Assembly (NCBI GenBank): GCA_964643355.1 | Contig: CAZXPW010000002.1 | Coordinates: forward strand, 62,001-126,000 | Direction of reading: 5' to 3' | DNA from: FEN-1350 sp964643355 | GTDB lineage: Bacteria > Planctomycetota > Phycisphaerae > Sedimentisphaerales > Anaerohalosphaeraceae | DNA length: 64,000 nt | Shown here: positions 54,188 through 63,872 of the stretch, piece by piece | Layout of the letters: every line of letters begins with the position of its first letter | Position numbering within the stretch: the first letter of the stretch is position 1 | Translations under genes and position numbers: made by a program | Notes under the pieces: model-generated | What the model saw: the letters and a program-made list of their open reading frames with translations, nothing else | Databases searched by the model: none | What the model was told of the DNA's origin: nothing

Positions 54188-55840
54188 ATGCGCATCGATT
54201 CGCTTGATCTGTATATTATCATCCTCTACTTTGTCGCCATTGTCGGCCTGGGCTGCTGGGCGGGTCTTCGAAAGAAGGCGTCCGGGCAGGCCAGCGATTA
54301 CTTTTTGGCGGGACGATCGTTGACCTGGCCGGTGATTGGTTTGGCGTTGTTTTCGACGAACATTTCGACGGTCCATCTGGTCAGCTTGGCGGAGGAAGGA
54401 TACACCAACGGACTGGCCTACGGCAACTTTGAATGGATGGCTCCCTTTACGCTGATTATCCTGTCCTTGTTTTTCGCGCCGTTTTACATCCGGGCCAATG
54501 TGGCTACGCTGCCGGACTTTTTGGAAAAGCGGTATAACCGGGCCAGCCGAGACTGGCTGGCGGTGTTGTCGATCATTTCGGCGATCTTCATCCATATCGG
54601 ATTTTCGCTCTATGCCGGCGCCGTCGTGCTCGAGGGCATGTTTGGTCTGAACAAGTTCACCAGCATCGTCCTGACGGCCGTCCTGACCGGCGTGTATACC
54701 GTTGTCGGCGGCCTGATGGCGGTGGTCTGGACCGAGTCGGTCCAGACGATCATTCTCCTGGCCGGGGCGATCCTGCTGACGACGATCGGCTACGCCAAAA
54801 TCGGCGGCTGGGAGGGCCTTTCGGCAAATGTGGACCCGGTCAAATTAACCGTTCTTCGTCCCCACGGGGACGCTTCGGGCCTGCCATGGTATTCGGTACT
54901 GATGGGATACCCGATTATCGGGATCTGGTACTGGTGCACGGAGCAAACGATCGTCCAGCGGGTACTGGGGGCCAAGGATGTCAATCATGCCCGCGTCGGT
55001 CCGCTGTTTGCGGGTTTCATCAAAATCCTGCCGGTGTTCATCTTTGTCTTGCCGGGTTTGATCGGCGCGGCCCTGATCAGCAAAGGCGTCCTTCCTCCCC
55101 TTCCCCTCAAGTCAGATGGATCCCCCGACTCTTCGCAGGCCTATTCGCATATCATCGCCAACCTGCTGCCGGTGGGCCTTCGAGGCGTTGTCGCCGCGGC
55201 CCTGATGGCCGCTCTGATGAGCACAATTTCCGGCGGGCTCAACTCGGCCGCAACGCTTTTTTCGTATGATCTGTACAGCCGCTGGTTTCCGAATACCTCC
55301 GGTGCCCGGTTGGTTTTCATCGGCCGACTGGTTACGCTAATCGGCATGATTCTGGCGGTCCTCTGGTCACCTTTTTGCGGCCGATTTCCGACAGTCTTTC
55401 AAGGTATCAACAGCGCGATCTGTTATCTGGCCCCTTCGGTGACGGTGGTCTTTGTGGCGGGTGTGTTTTGGGAAAAAGCGTCTTCGCGGGCCTCTTTTCT
55501 CACGCTGGTGACCGGATCGGTTCTGGGTTTGATTGTCTTTATCCTTGATTTTAATGGGGTGATCAAGGATTTCCGGACCGCGTATCCTGCCTTTGGATTC
55601 CTGACCTTCATGGTCATCAGTTTTATTCTGGCGGTCTTCTGTGCCATCATCATGGCTGTCGCATCCCTGGTCTTTCCGGAAACGCTGACGGAAGAGAAAC
55701 GCTCGCTGGTCTGGAAATCGCCGCTGGAGCCGCTGCGCGACAAGGGCTGGCCAGGGATCGGCAATTACAAGTTTCTGGCGGCAACCCTGGCCCTGTCGAT
55801 TACGGTTTTGTACATTGTATTCACCTGGTTTGTCGGATAG
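54188..55840 (+). CDS. Sodium/sugar symporter (SSS family, SGLT-like)
   Basis: The 550-residue protein has about 14 helices and the SGLT-like signatures YFLAGRSLTWPVIGLALFSTN, the TGVYTVVGGLMAVVWTESVQ segment and GYPIIGIWYWCTEQTIVQR. It carries sugar with sodium; in this operon after fucosidase and a binding lipoprotein, fucose is the likely substrate. An AAAGG ribosome binding site lies eight bases before the ATG. Confidence 0.93.
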   Translation: MRIDSLDLYIIILYFVAIVGLGCWAGLRKKASGQASDYFLAGRSLTWPVIGLALFSTNISTVHLVSLAEEGYTNGLAYGNFEWMAPFTLIILSLFFAPFYIRANVATLPDFLEKRYNRASRDWLAVLSIISAIFIHIGFSLYAGAVVLEGMFGLNKFTSIVLTAVLTGVYTVVGGLMAVVWTESVQTIILLAGAILLTTIGYAKIGGWEGLSANVDPVKLTVLRPHGDASGLPWYSVLMGYPIIGIWYWCTEQTIVQRVLGAKDVNHARVGPLFAGFIKILPVFIFVLPGLIGAALISKGVLPPLPLKSDGSPDSSQAYSHIIANLLPVGLRGVVAAALMAALMSTISGGLNSAATLFSYDLYSRWFPNTSGARLVFIGRLVTLIGMILAVLWSPFCGRFPTVFQGINSAICYLAPSVTVVFVAGVFWEKASSRASFLTLVTGSVLGLIVFILDFNGVIKDFRTAYPAFGFLTFMVISFILAVFCAIIMAVASLVFPETLTEEKRSLVWKSPLEPLRDKGWPGIGNYKFLAATLALSITVLYIVFTWFVG

Positions 55841-56005
55841 TTCTATGATTCCCCCTGTGATGCGAGCGGGAATGCGAACCATTCGGGAGAGGCATTGTAA
55901 CGGACTTGTATCCGGTTTACTTGGATGCACGCGTCAAATGATTGACAAACCGATTGGGTCGGATACCATAAGCATCCAGAAGAAATCCACGGAAGGTAGT
56001 ATCGG

Positions 56006-57754
56006 ATGTCATCCGTTTTGAAATCGATGAAAACACAGTGGAAGGTTCGGCCGGCCGGATCGGGGGTGCAGGAATTCGCCCGCAAGCTCGGCAGCAGCCC
56101 CATTTTTGCGCAGGTGCTGCTCAATCGCGGGATCGAGACCGTCGAGCAAGCCCGCATCTTTTTGAATCCCAAGTTGACGGACCTGATCGAGCCGGAGCGC
56201 ATGCCGGGCGTCGAGCCGGCTGTGGCGCGGATCCGCCGGGCGATCGAGCGATCCGAGCCAATTCTGGTCTATGGCGATTATGATGTGGACGGGATCAGCA
56301 GCGTGGCGATCCTGTGGCACTTGCTGACGATGCTGGGGGCCAAGGTCGATTATTATATCCCCCACCGGATCGACGAGGGCTATGGCGTCAACGCCGAGGC
56401 GATCCGGCAGATTGCCGAAGGCGGGGCCAAACTTGTGATCACCGTCGATTGCGGGATTACGGCCGTCGAGGAGACCGAGTTGGCCCGTGCATTGGGGATG
56501 GAGATGATCGTTACCGATCACCATCACCCGCACGAGCGGTTGCCTCAGGCCGCGGCGATTGTCCATCCTCGGTTGGAGGCGGGATATCCGAATCCCGATT
56601 CGGCCGGGGCGATGGTGGCTTTCAAACTGGCGTGGGCAATCGTCAATTCGTTTAAGAACGGCCGTCGAGCCGACGAACCGCTGCGGAATTTTCTGCTCAA
56701 CGCCACGACGCTGGCGGCAATGGGGACCGTCGCCGATGTGGTGGACCTGCGGGGGGAGAACCGGATCCTGGCCCATTACGGTCTCAAGGCGCTGGCCGAG
56801 TCGCGACTGGCGGGCATCCGGGCACTGATCGAATCAGCCGAGCTGGACGCCGGAACGCTCGACAGCTATGACATCGGCTTTCGGCTGGCGCCGATGCTCA
56901 ATGCGGCCGGACGGATGGGTCATGCGCGGCTGGCGGTGGAATTGTTGACTTGTGACAATGAACTGCGGTGCATGCAGATCGCGCGATATCTCAAGGATCA
57001 GAACCGTCGGCGGCAGCAGTGCCAGCGGGAGATCTTTCAACAAGCCCGCGAGCGGATCCACGCGGCGGGACTGGACCACCCGGACCGCAAGACCATCGTG
57101 CTGGCGGATGAGAACTGGCACACCGGCGTGATCGGAATTGTGGCATCCAGGATCATTGAAGAATACAATCGACCGGCAATCCTGATCAACACGGGCAACG
57201 GGTCGGGAGCGGCGCAGGGATCGGGCCGGTCCATCGACGGATTCGACCTCCATCAAGCCCTCTCGGCTTGTTCGCAGCACTTGATCAGCTTCGGCGGACA
57301 CAGCAAGGCCGCCGGCATTCGTCTGGTCCCCGATAAAGTCGCCGATTTTGCCGCCGCTTTCGAAGGATTCGCGCGAAATTGCCTGGTCGAACATCGGCCG
57401 GCGTCAACGATCGATATTGACGCGGAGTGTCCGATCGGGCAGTTTGGCTGTCAGACCGTCAAAGAACTGTCGCGTTTGGAACCTTTCGGTCAGGGCAACC
57501 CGCGCCCGGTCTTTGCCACGCGTGGCGTGCGGACGATCGCTCCGCCGCGCAAGGTCGGCCAGCGCGGCGACCATCTGCAACTGGCGGTGACCGATCATAC
57601 CGCGTCGGTTCGCTGCATTGGGTTTGATATGGGGCGACTGGAAAAAAAATTGCTCGAAAGCGACTGCTTCAATGTGGCTTACGAAGTGCAACTCGATAGC
57701 TTTCGCGGCAATGACGCCATTCAATTTGTCCTCAAGGAGATCCAATTCGAATGA
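56006..57754 (+). CDS. recJ: Single-stranded-DNA-specific exonuclease RecJ
   Basis: The DHH-superfamily motifs are clear: YGDYDVDGISSVA (motif I), VDCGIT (II) and the VTDHHHPHE DHH box (III), then DHHA1 with GSGRSIDGFDLHQAL and SFGGHSKAAG, and an OB-like C-terminus. The protein degrades single-stranded DNA 5'-3' in recombination and repair. The 582-residue length is typical. Its stop overlaps the next start by four bases (ATGA). Confidence 0.95.
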   Translation: MSSVLKSMKTQWKVRPAGSGVQEFARKLGSSPIFAQVLLNRGIETVEQARIFLNPKLTDLIEPERMPGVEPAVARIRRAIERSEPILVYGDYDVDGISSVAILWHLLTMLGAKVDYYIPHRIDEGYGVNAEAIRQIAEGGAKLVITVDCGITAVEETELARALGMEMIVTDHHHPHERLPQAAAIVHPRLEAGYPNPDSAGAMVAFKLAWAIVNSFKNGRRADEPLRNFLLNATTLAAMGTVADVVDLRGENRILAHYGLKALAESRLAGIRALIESAELDAGTLDSYDIGFRLAPMLNAAGRMGHARLAVELLTCDNELRCMQIARYLKDQNRRRQQCQREIFQQARERIHAAGLDHPDRKTIVLADENWHTGVIGIVASRIIEEYNRPAILINTGNGSGAAQGSGRSIDGFDLHQALSACSQHLISFGGHSKAAGIRLVPDKVADFAAAFEGFARNCLVEHRPASTIDIDAECPIGQFGCQTVKELSRLEPFGQGNPRPVFATRGVRTIAPPRKVGQRGDHLQLAVTDHTASVRCIGFDMGRLEKKLLESDCFNVAYEVQLDSFRGNDAIQFVLKEIQFE

Positions 57755-59061
57755 GAGCGCACGCCTTCGCCGGGACCTGCTTATTACGGCTGGGTCTGAT
57801 GATCACAGGAATCCTTTTCGTTCCGGTTTCGGCTGCGACGGCGCCGGCGGTTCCAAAGACCCCCGCCGGATTCCTGACCCGGCAAGGCAGCCGGTTGATG
57901 CTGGACGGCAAGGAATTTCGCGCGATCAGTTTCAACAAGTATGATCTGTTCGAACAGTCAGCGATCCTCGAATTGATCGTACCTGGAAAGGGTCAATTCG
58001 CTTACGCCGAAGAAGCCCTCAAGGAACTGCACGATCATGGATTCACGATCATCCGAACGAATGTTTCGCCGTACTGGTCGGGGAGCTGGAAGCAGGTCTG
58101 GCTGGATAACGATCCGCAAAAACAGGTCGAGAAACGCAAGAGGTACTTTGAGCAGTTCGACAAAACGCTCGACTTGTGCGACAAGTATCAGATTCGGATC
58201 ATCGGTTCGCTGTGCTGGTTTGTGGCCAATCTCGGCGACCTGGGACACAGCAATCTGAAGTTGGCGATGGTTAACCCCAACAGCCCCGGCCGAAAGATTG
58301 TCGAGGAGTATATGCGGGAGGTGGTGACCCGTTACAAAGACCGGCCGACAATCGCGATGTGGGAGCTCGGCAACGAATGGAATCTCGAAGCCGACATTCA
58401 ATTGCCCGACGGCCCTATTGGCAAAGGCGGCTTGGAGTTGACCACGCAGCCGGTCGTCCGCGACCGCTCGAACAACTTCACCAGCGACGACCTGGCGCGA
58501 TGCACGCGACAGATGGCCCAAATGATTCGATCGATCGACCCGCATCACCTGATTACCTCCGGCCACAGCAGCCCGCGGCCGAGCGCAATGCATTTATTGC
58601 TGGCGGCTCGCGCCGGGAAAACCGCGGACTGGACCGGCGACACCCAACAGCAAATCGAGCAGATGCTGCGTCTTTTGCATCCCGACCCCATCGATGTCAT
58701 CAGTATCCATTTCTACATCGAAGCGGTAACGGCGTTCGGAAAACGCAAGGAAGACCCTTCAAATATCGTCGTTTATCAGCGACTCGCCGAAAAGATCGGC
58801 AAACCGTTGTTGATCGGCGAGATCGGACCCTACTCAGGAATGAAAAAACAATATACGGACCCGGCGGTCATCGAAATGATCCGCGGCCAACTTCAACAGG
58901 TCGTCGAGGCAAGGGTCCCCATAACGCTATATTGGCTTTTCCAAGATGACCGGGCGCGAAATGTTCCCGATGTCGAATTTCAACTGGACTATGGCAAGAC
59001 CGATGAGGTTCTCAATCTGATCGAACAGGCCAACCGAACGCTGGCGGCGACGGGTCAGTAA
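57751..59061 (+). CDS. Exported GH5-like glycoside hydrolase
   Basis: After a signal peptide ending near VSAAT, the protein is a TIM-barrel hydrolase of GH5 (or clan GH-A) type: acid/base Glu in MWELGNEWN, DVISIHFYIEA, and the nucleophile Glu in LLIGEIGPYS. It should act on beta-glycans outside the cell. It is coupled to recJ by ATGA although their functions are unrelated. Tandem hairpins follow downstream. Confidence 0.85.
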   Translation: MRAHAFAGTCLLRLGLMITGILFVPVSAATAPAVPKTPAGFLTRQGSRLMLDGKEFRAISFNKYDLFEQSAILELIVPGKGQFAYAEEALKELHDHGFTIIRTNVSPYWSGSWKQVWLDNDPQKQVEKRKRYFEQFDKTLDLCDKYQIRIIGSLCWFVANLGDLGHSNLKLAMVNPNSPGRKIVEEYMREVVTRYKDRPTIAMWELGNEWNLEADIQLPDGPIGKGGLELTTQPVVRDRSNNFTSDDLARCTRQMAQMIRSIDPHHLITSGHSSPRPSAMHLLLAARAGKTADWTGDTQQQIEQMLRLLHPDPIDVISIHFYIEAVTAFGKRKEDPSNIVVYQRLAEKIGKPLLIGEIGPYSGMKKQYTDPAVIEMIRGQLQQVVEARVPITLYWLFQDDRARNVPDVEFQLDYGKTDEVLNLIEQANRTLAATGQ

Positions 59062-59139
59062 CGGACGGACGCATTCCGGCTGTGCCTGATTTTGACGGCA
59101 ATCGCACTGTCATTCCGGCGCAGGTCGGAATCCGGATTG

Positions 59140-59189
59140 AACGGCCATGCTTTGTCATGGCTGTTGTTCGGCCGCAGCAGAGTGCGGCC
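59140..59189 (+). terminator. Two tandem hairpins between convergent genes
   Basis: Stem 1 is AACGGCCATG with CATGGCTGTT around loop CTTTGT (one G-U pair); stem 2 is GGCCGCA with TGCGGCC around GCAGAG. No T tract follows. They fill the gap between the GH5-like and transglutaminase-like genes. Confidence 0.45.
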
Positions 59190-59194
59190 CTCCA

Positions 59195-60661
59195 TCATTT
59201 CACCGGTTCGACCTTCTCGATCGTGAAACAACCCAGCGTGTTGACCATACCGAAGAAATCCTGCGGGTCTCCGTTCCCAAAACCAAGGAGGATGTAGCCG
59301 GCCGGATTTTCGCGGGGGACCCTCGTCGCATCCAGATTGATCCATTTGCCGTCGATATTGGCCTGGGCCCAGGCATGTCCGCCAAAGACATGCTCGCGAT
59401 CGGCGAATTTGTCCACATAGAGCAATCCCACCGCGACCCGAGCGGGGATCCCGGCCGATCGACACATGGCCGCAGTCAGTACGGCATGTTCGGTACAATC
59501 GCCCTGTCTACCCGCGGCCACCTCGCCTGCGGTCGCATACCCGATGGATAGATCCTTTTGGGTGATGAACTGGTTGACGAAGGACTCGATTTTCCTGACG
59601 GCGGCGGCGGCGTCTTTTTCGGCCCCGACGGCTTTCCTGGTCAGATTTCGGATCGAATCCAGATCCGCCTGCAGATAAGTTGAGGATTGAAGGGCTTCAA
59701 GCAACCGCTCATCCTTGCCGTCATACGGGAACCTGACCTTTGCGGCCGGCGAGATGGGTTTGACGACCACTTGAAATCTACCGTCCGCCAGTTCTTTGAC
59801 GGTCTGGGTGTCATCTGAAGGGATTCGCAGCTTGGCATCCTGTTTCGGGGCCAAAGTATAGATCAGTCCTGAATTCTGCGACAGATCTGCAAGGGGCACG
59901 GGACACTGGACAAACATGCGGTCGAGAAAATCGACGACATCGTCGTCGCTGAGGGCGAAATCCTTTTCGCAGGAGATCAATTCCAAGGTCATTCCCATCA
60001 AAGGCATGAGGGTTTTCATGGCGTTAAGATCCTCGTCCACAAAACTTGTCGTGGGGATGTCGGCCCCCTGGGTTTTCATCAGGATCTTGATTTCCGTCAA
60101 CGGAACGACCCGGCCGAACAAATCGACATTGGTCTTGTCGCCGACTTCCACGACCGCATCAATCGCGGACAACATCGAAGGGCTGAAGACCCGGGCCGTA
60201 TACGATAATCCCTTGATCAGCTTCTTTTCCATTTCCAGAAGCCGTAACCCTTCGGACATCAGAGCTCCCTGCGGCCAGTCCACGGTTTTCTTTTGGGGCA
60301 GACCCATCGAGGTGACGGTGACATCTATTTTGCCGTCGTCATTGATGGTTCCGATGGTGGTTTGTTTCATTCCGGAGATATTTTGCAGGGCCTCAAAAGC
60401 GACCGGAGCTCCTTTGAGGGTCTCGATACAGGTTTCGGTGGTGGAGATTTTCAGCGAGATTCCGGCCCGATTGATGGTCAGATTCATCTCTTCCGAAGTG
60501 CGGACCTTGTCGGCTTCAATCCTGCGGGTATGAATCACATGGCCGATTTTGCTGCCGTCCAACAAAACCGCGGCATATTCGACTTCTCTGGGTCCTTTCG
60601 CGGCCCAGGTAATGGAAGACCAGCACGCGCACAGACAGATTGTAAGGCCGATTCGTCTCAT
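59195..60661 (-). CDS. Exported transglutaminase-like protein
   Basis: A signal peptide (CACWSSITWAA) precedes about 340 residues of beta-rich sequence and then a transglutaminase-core domain with the catalytic triad residues Cys in GDCTEHAVLTAAMCR, His in GGHAWAQAN, and Asp in INLDATR. In bacteria such exported domains are usually cysteine proteases or peptidoglycan-linked enzymes. The ATG at 60661 has AAAGG upstream; the longer frame is not needed. Confidence 0.85.
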   Translation of the reverse strand: MRRIGLTICLCACWSSITWAAKGPREVEYAAVLLDGSKIGHVIHTRRIEADKVRTSEEMNLTINRAGISLKISTTETCIETLKGAPVAFEALQNISGMKQTTIGTINDDGKIDVTVTSMGLPQKKTVDWPQGALMSEGLRLLEMEKKLIKGLSYTARVFSPSMLSAIDAVVEVGDKTNVDLFGRVVPLTEIKILMKTQGADIPTTSFVDEDLNAMKTLMPLMGMTLELISCEKDFALSDDDVVDFLDRMFVQCPVPLADLSQNSGLIYTLAPKQDAKLRIPSDDTQTVKELADGRFQVVVKPISPAAKVRFPYDGKDERLLEALQSSTYLQADLDSIRNLTRKAVGAEKDAAAAVRKIESFVNQFITQKDLSIGYATAGEVAAGRQGDCTEHAVLTAAMCRSAGIPARVAVGLLYVDKFADREHVFGGHAWAQANIDGKWINLDATRVPRENPAGYILLGFGNGDPQDFFGMVNTLGCFTIEKVEPVK

Positions 60662-60787
60662 GGCATTAACCTTTCGTAAGGATCGGATCAAGCGTTTTCC
60701 CGCACGAAATCCGTAGTGTACACGCCGGCCCCCGATTCGTCAAAACAAACCCGGCTGCCGGGAGGATTTGAGGCGGACAAAAGCCGC

Positions 60788-62200
60788 CTATCCGGAGATG
60801 GAACCGAGCAAATCTTCAAGAACATCTTTGGCACGGCAGACGCGATTTCCCGAGGATCCCATCCAGCGGATTTCGGCGTTGCGTTTGAGGAGGTCTTCGA
60901 CCTTTCGATTGGCCAGGATTACGGTGGCATGGTTTTTTCCGCCCATCATCCGGCCGATTTCGGGGAACGACAGTCGTGTGCATCGGCGGGCCAGATGCAT
61001 GCAGAACGACCTTGCCGTACTGATCGTACGGTCCTTGCGGGCCGAATGCAGGTCGGAGCCGCTGATGCCGAAATAGGAAACGACGGCCGATTCAATGTCG
61101 GACAGATGGACGATCGGATCGCTTCGCGACAGGTGCTCAGCGAGGACTTCCCGGGCCATCGCCAGCGTGATTTTTTCGTCGCTCAGCGAGGCAAAGGCCA
61201 CCAGCTTGAGCAAAGTCCCTTCCAGTTCGCGCACGCTGGAGGTAATTTTTTCGGCCAGCAACTCCACGACACTGGCGGGCAGCTCCTTTTTGATTTCCTG
61301 CGCTCGGCGGCGGCAGATTCGGCAGCGCGTCTCGTAGTCCGGCGGTTCAATTTTGACCACCATGCCCGAGACAAAACGGTTGACGAGTTGTTCACTGATC
61401 TGACCGATCATCTTGGGATGCGCGTCAGATGCCAGAACAATCTGCTTTCCGGCCAGATCAATGCTGTTAAAGGTGTGCAGGAATTCCTCCTGCATGGCGT
61501 TCTTGTTGGCCAGGAAATGAATATCGTCGATCGCCAACACATCCAGTTGTCGAAGCCGCTGTCGGAAACCTTCGAGCTTTCGTGTCTTCAGGGCAAGGAC
61601 ATACTGGTTGGCAAAATCCTCCGCCGACAAATACAGCCAGCGGGCTCCGGGACGGGCTTTCCCGACGGCATTGCAGATTCCCTGGAGAAGATGGGTTTTG
61701 CCGACGCCGTATCCGCCATGGTAGAAGAGGGGGTTAAACGGGCTTTTTTCCTCTCCAACGACCGCTTTTGCGGCATTGAAAGCCAATTCATTCTTTGGTC
61801 CGACCACGAACGAGTCCAAACTATGCTTGAGAAATTTCCCCCGGGATTGCGTCTGGCCTGAATGGGCTTTTGGAGCGACGGCCGGCGCAGAGGAGGATTC
61901 TCGGCACATCATGGGTCCGGAACTATTCGGACGCGAGGCCGGAATAAGGGTCGGATCCACGACGACGACGACCTTGCGCGAGGCACCGAAGATCGAGCCG
62001 ACGATCTGCTGCACCGCCGTCAGAAAATGATTTTCGATCCAGTTGGCGACGAACGAATTGGCCACCCGGATCGTCACGGTATCCTGACTGAGATCCAGCT
62101 TCGTCGTGTTCCTGAACCAAATCTTGTATTTTGGTTGTCCGATTCTCTCGGCAATCGCCTGTTCGAGAGCAGCCGATTCATCCGTGAATAGGGACTGCAT
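60788..62200 (-). CDS. dnaA: Chromosomal replication initiator DnaA
   Basis: The 470-residue protein has an N-terminal helicase-loader-contact domain, a short variable linker, AAA+ core with Walker A YHGGYGVGKTHLLQ and Walker B LAIDDIHFLANK, and domain IV with the DnaA-box-binding helix motif (GGKNHATVILANRKV). It starts replication at oriC. The upstream intergenic region holds DnaA boxes. No dnaN or recF is adjacent, unlike many bacteria. Confidence 0.97.
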   Translation of the reverse strand: MQSLFTDESAALEQAIAERIGQPKYKIWFRNTTKLDLSQDTVTIRVANSFVANWIENHFLTAVQQIVGSIFGASRKVVVVVDPTLIPASRPNSSGPMMCRESSSAPAVAPKAHSGQTQSRGKFLKHSLDSFVVGPKNELAFNAAKAVVGEEKSPFNPLFYHGGYGVGKTHLLQGICNAVGKARPGARWLYLSAEDFANQYVLALKTRKLEGFRQRLRQLDVLAIDDIHFLANKNAMQEEFLHTFNSIDLAGKQIVLASDAHPKMIGQISEQLVNRFVSGMVVKIEPPDYETRCRICRRRAQEIKKELPASVVELLAEKITSSVRELEGTLLKLVAFASLSDEKITLAMAREVLAEHLSRSDPIVHLSDIESAVVSYFGISGSDLHSARKDRTISTARSFCMHLARRCTRLSFPEIGRMMGGKNHATVILANRKVEDLLKRNAEIRWMGSSGNRVCRAKDVLEDLLGSISG

Positions 62201-62461
62201 AACCTTCTCCCATTATTTTTCCAGTCGGAATCCGGTGCGTGATCGCAGAAAAACGAAGTAGTGAAATCATCAACGCAAGGCCTCATCGTATATTTCGCAG
62301 AACCGTTTGCAACGGGGATTTTTGGGGATTCTTTTCAACAACCAACAACGCCCAGATATCGCAAGGATTTACGACAGAATAATTTTTTTCCCCAACAGGA
62401 TACCCACAGCGCAAATGGCACTGTGGATAACCTGTGAATAGCGGATTTTGCACCGCCAGGA
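62201..62461. other. Putative oriC region with DnaA boxes
   Basis: The gap before dnaA contains a perfect inverse DnaA box TGTGGATAA (62422-62430) and a near box TGTGAATAG three bases on (62433-62441), with a weaker ATACCCACA at 62399-62408. A T-rich, GATTTTTGGGGATTC-like part near 62317 could unwind. Location next to dnaA is classical for oriC, but autoregulation of dnaA would give the same boxes. Confidence 0.5.
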
Positions 62462-63838
62462 TCAGCGGCGGACAAGCAGGGCCGCAAATCCGCCGTCGGA
62501 TTCGGGGTGTTCCGTCGATTCCGGGCGAGGAAGCGTGAGGACGGCGTCACGAAAATCGAAATCCGGATGATGAACGAGAAATTGTCCGACCAGCCGATTG
62601 TTTTCGTCTTCCAGCACGCTGCATGTGCTGTAAACAATGCGCCCTCCCGGGCGGACTTTCGACGCGGCAAGCTCGAGGATGTCATATTGGAGACGAGAAA
62701 GGTTTCTCACCGCATGGGGCGTTATGCGATGGCGGATTTCGCAGCGACGGGCCATCACGCCGGAATTGGAACAGGGCACATCGACCAGTACGGCATCAAA
62801 AAGCAAGTCTTTGGGCAGGTCTTCGGGTTTGCCAATGCGTTTGACGATTTCGATTCCGAGTCGCCGACAATTTTCGCCGACCTTATCCAGCCGCTGTGGA
62901 TCGGCATCGGTTGCGAAAATGGACCCGCGATTGTCCATCCGTTCCGCGATCAAGGCGGTTTTGCCCCCGGGCGCCGAGCACAGATCCAGGATTGTTTCTT
63001 TGGGCTGGGGGCTTAGGATCTTGACGGGGACCGCAGAGGTCGGATCAAGAACATGGAACCAGCCCTGGCGATAGCCGGGAAGATCATCCACACGATGGCC
63101 GGGATGCAGTTGAATTTGCATCGAAGAAGTCATTTGACATTCGAATCCGGATTGAACAAGTCGATCCAGCAGCGCATGCGGTGAGGTCTTGAGAGGATTG
63201 GGCTGGAGGAAGAGATTCGGCCTCCGATTGGTACCCAGACACATTTCCCAGACAACCTCCAGACAACGGGTTGTCCATTCCTTCGTCAGCCACAACGGCA
63301 AGGAAAAGGCAAGCGAAAAGAACTGGGCAGGCATTCTTAGCGGATCGGGCAAAATATCCCGGTGAAAAAGACAGCCCCTGGCCATCGCTTGAGGAACACA
63401 ACGGCAGGGATCGGCGGATTCGCGCAAAACGCAACGATGTTCGATCGCGCGTCCGAGGTTGCGCAGGACGGCATTGACAAAACCGATTTGTTTTCGGCCC
63501 CCCCGGGTTCCAGCCAGGCGAGCCGCCTCATCAACGATCGCATACTCGGCGGTCTGCGGGGCAAAGACCCATTCATAAGCCCCAATCCGAAGGAGATTCA
63601 TCAGCCGGCCGGAAACGCGGCGAGGATCGACCTGGCCGAATTGATGAAGAAGGCAATCCAGCAGAGTTCGGTTGCGAATGACGCCATAGACCAGATCGGT
63701 TGCCTGCGCTCTTTGTTCGGTTCGGCCGAGACGATCGTGAAGCCGCTGCTGAAGATCCGTCGAGTCGCGGTCGAAATGGACCAGAACTTCCAATGCGACT
63801 TGTCGAGCCGTTGCATCTGGACCGATGGGATCTTTCAT
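62462..63838 (-). CDS. rsmB: 16S rRNA m5C967 methyltransferase RsmB
   Basis: The protein has an N-terminal NusB-like helical domain and a SAM-dependent RNA methyltransferase domain with LDLCSAPGGKTALIAE (motif I), the catalytic Cys in VDVPCSNSGVMAR and a second Cys in VYSTCSVLEDEN. It methylates C967 of 16S rRNA. I chose the ATG at 63838, after GAGGA, over an upstream TTG. It is the upstream neighbour of the dnaA region. Confidence 0.93.
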   Translation of the reverse strand: MKDPIGPDATARQVALEVLVHFDRDSTDLQQRLHDRLGRTEQRAQATDLVYGVIRNRTLLDCLLHQFGQVDPRRVSGRLMNLLRIGAYEWVFAPQTAEYAIVDEAARLAGTRGGRKQIGFVNAVLRNLGRAIEHRCVLRESADPCRCVPQAMARGCLFHRDILPDPLRMPAQFFSLAFSLPLWLTKEWTTRCLEVVWEMCLGTNRRPNLFLQPNPLKTSPHALLDRLVQSGFECQMTSSMQIQLHPGHRVDDLPGYRQGWFHVLDPTSAVPVKILSPQPKETILDLCSAPGGKTALIAERMDNRGSIFATDADPQRLDKVGENCRRLGIEIVKRIGKPEDLPKDLLFDAVLVDVPCSNSGVMARRCEIRHRITPHAVRNLSRLQYDILELAASKVRPGGRIVYSTCSVLEDENNRLVGQFLVHHPDFDFRDAVLTLPRPESTEHPESDGGFAALLVRR

Positions 63839-63872
63839 CGACGATCCTCGATGGATCTGCGCCACGGACAAT

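Noticed and set aside
60716..61861. A 381-codon frame opposite dnaA
   Set aside because: The opposite strand is a complete dnaA.
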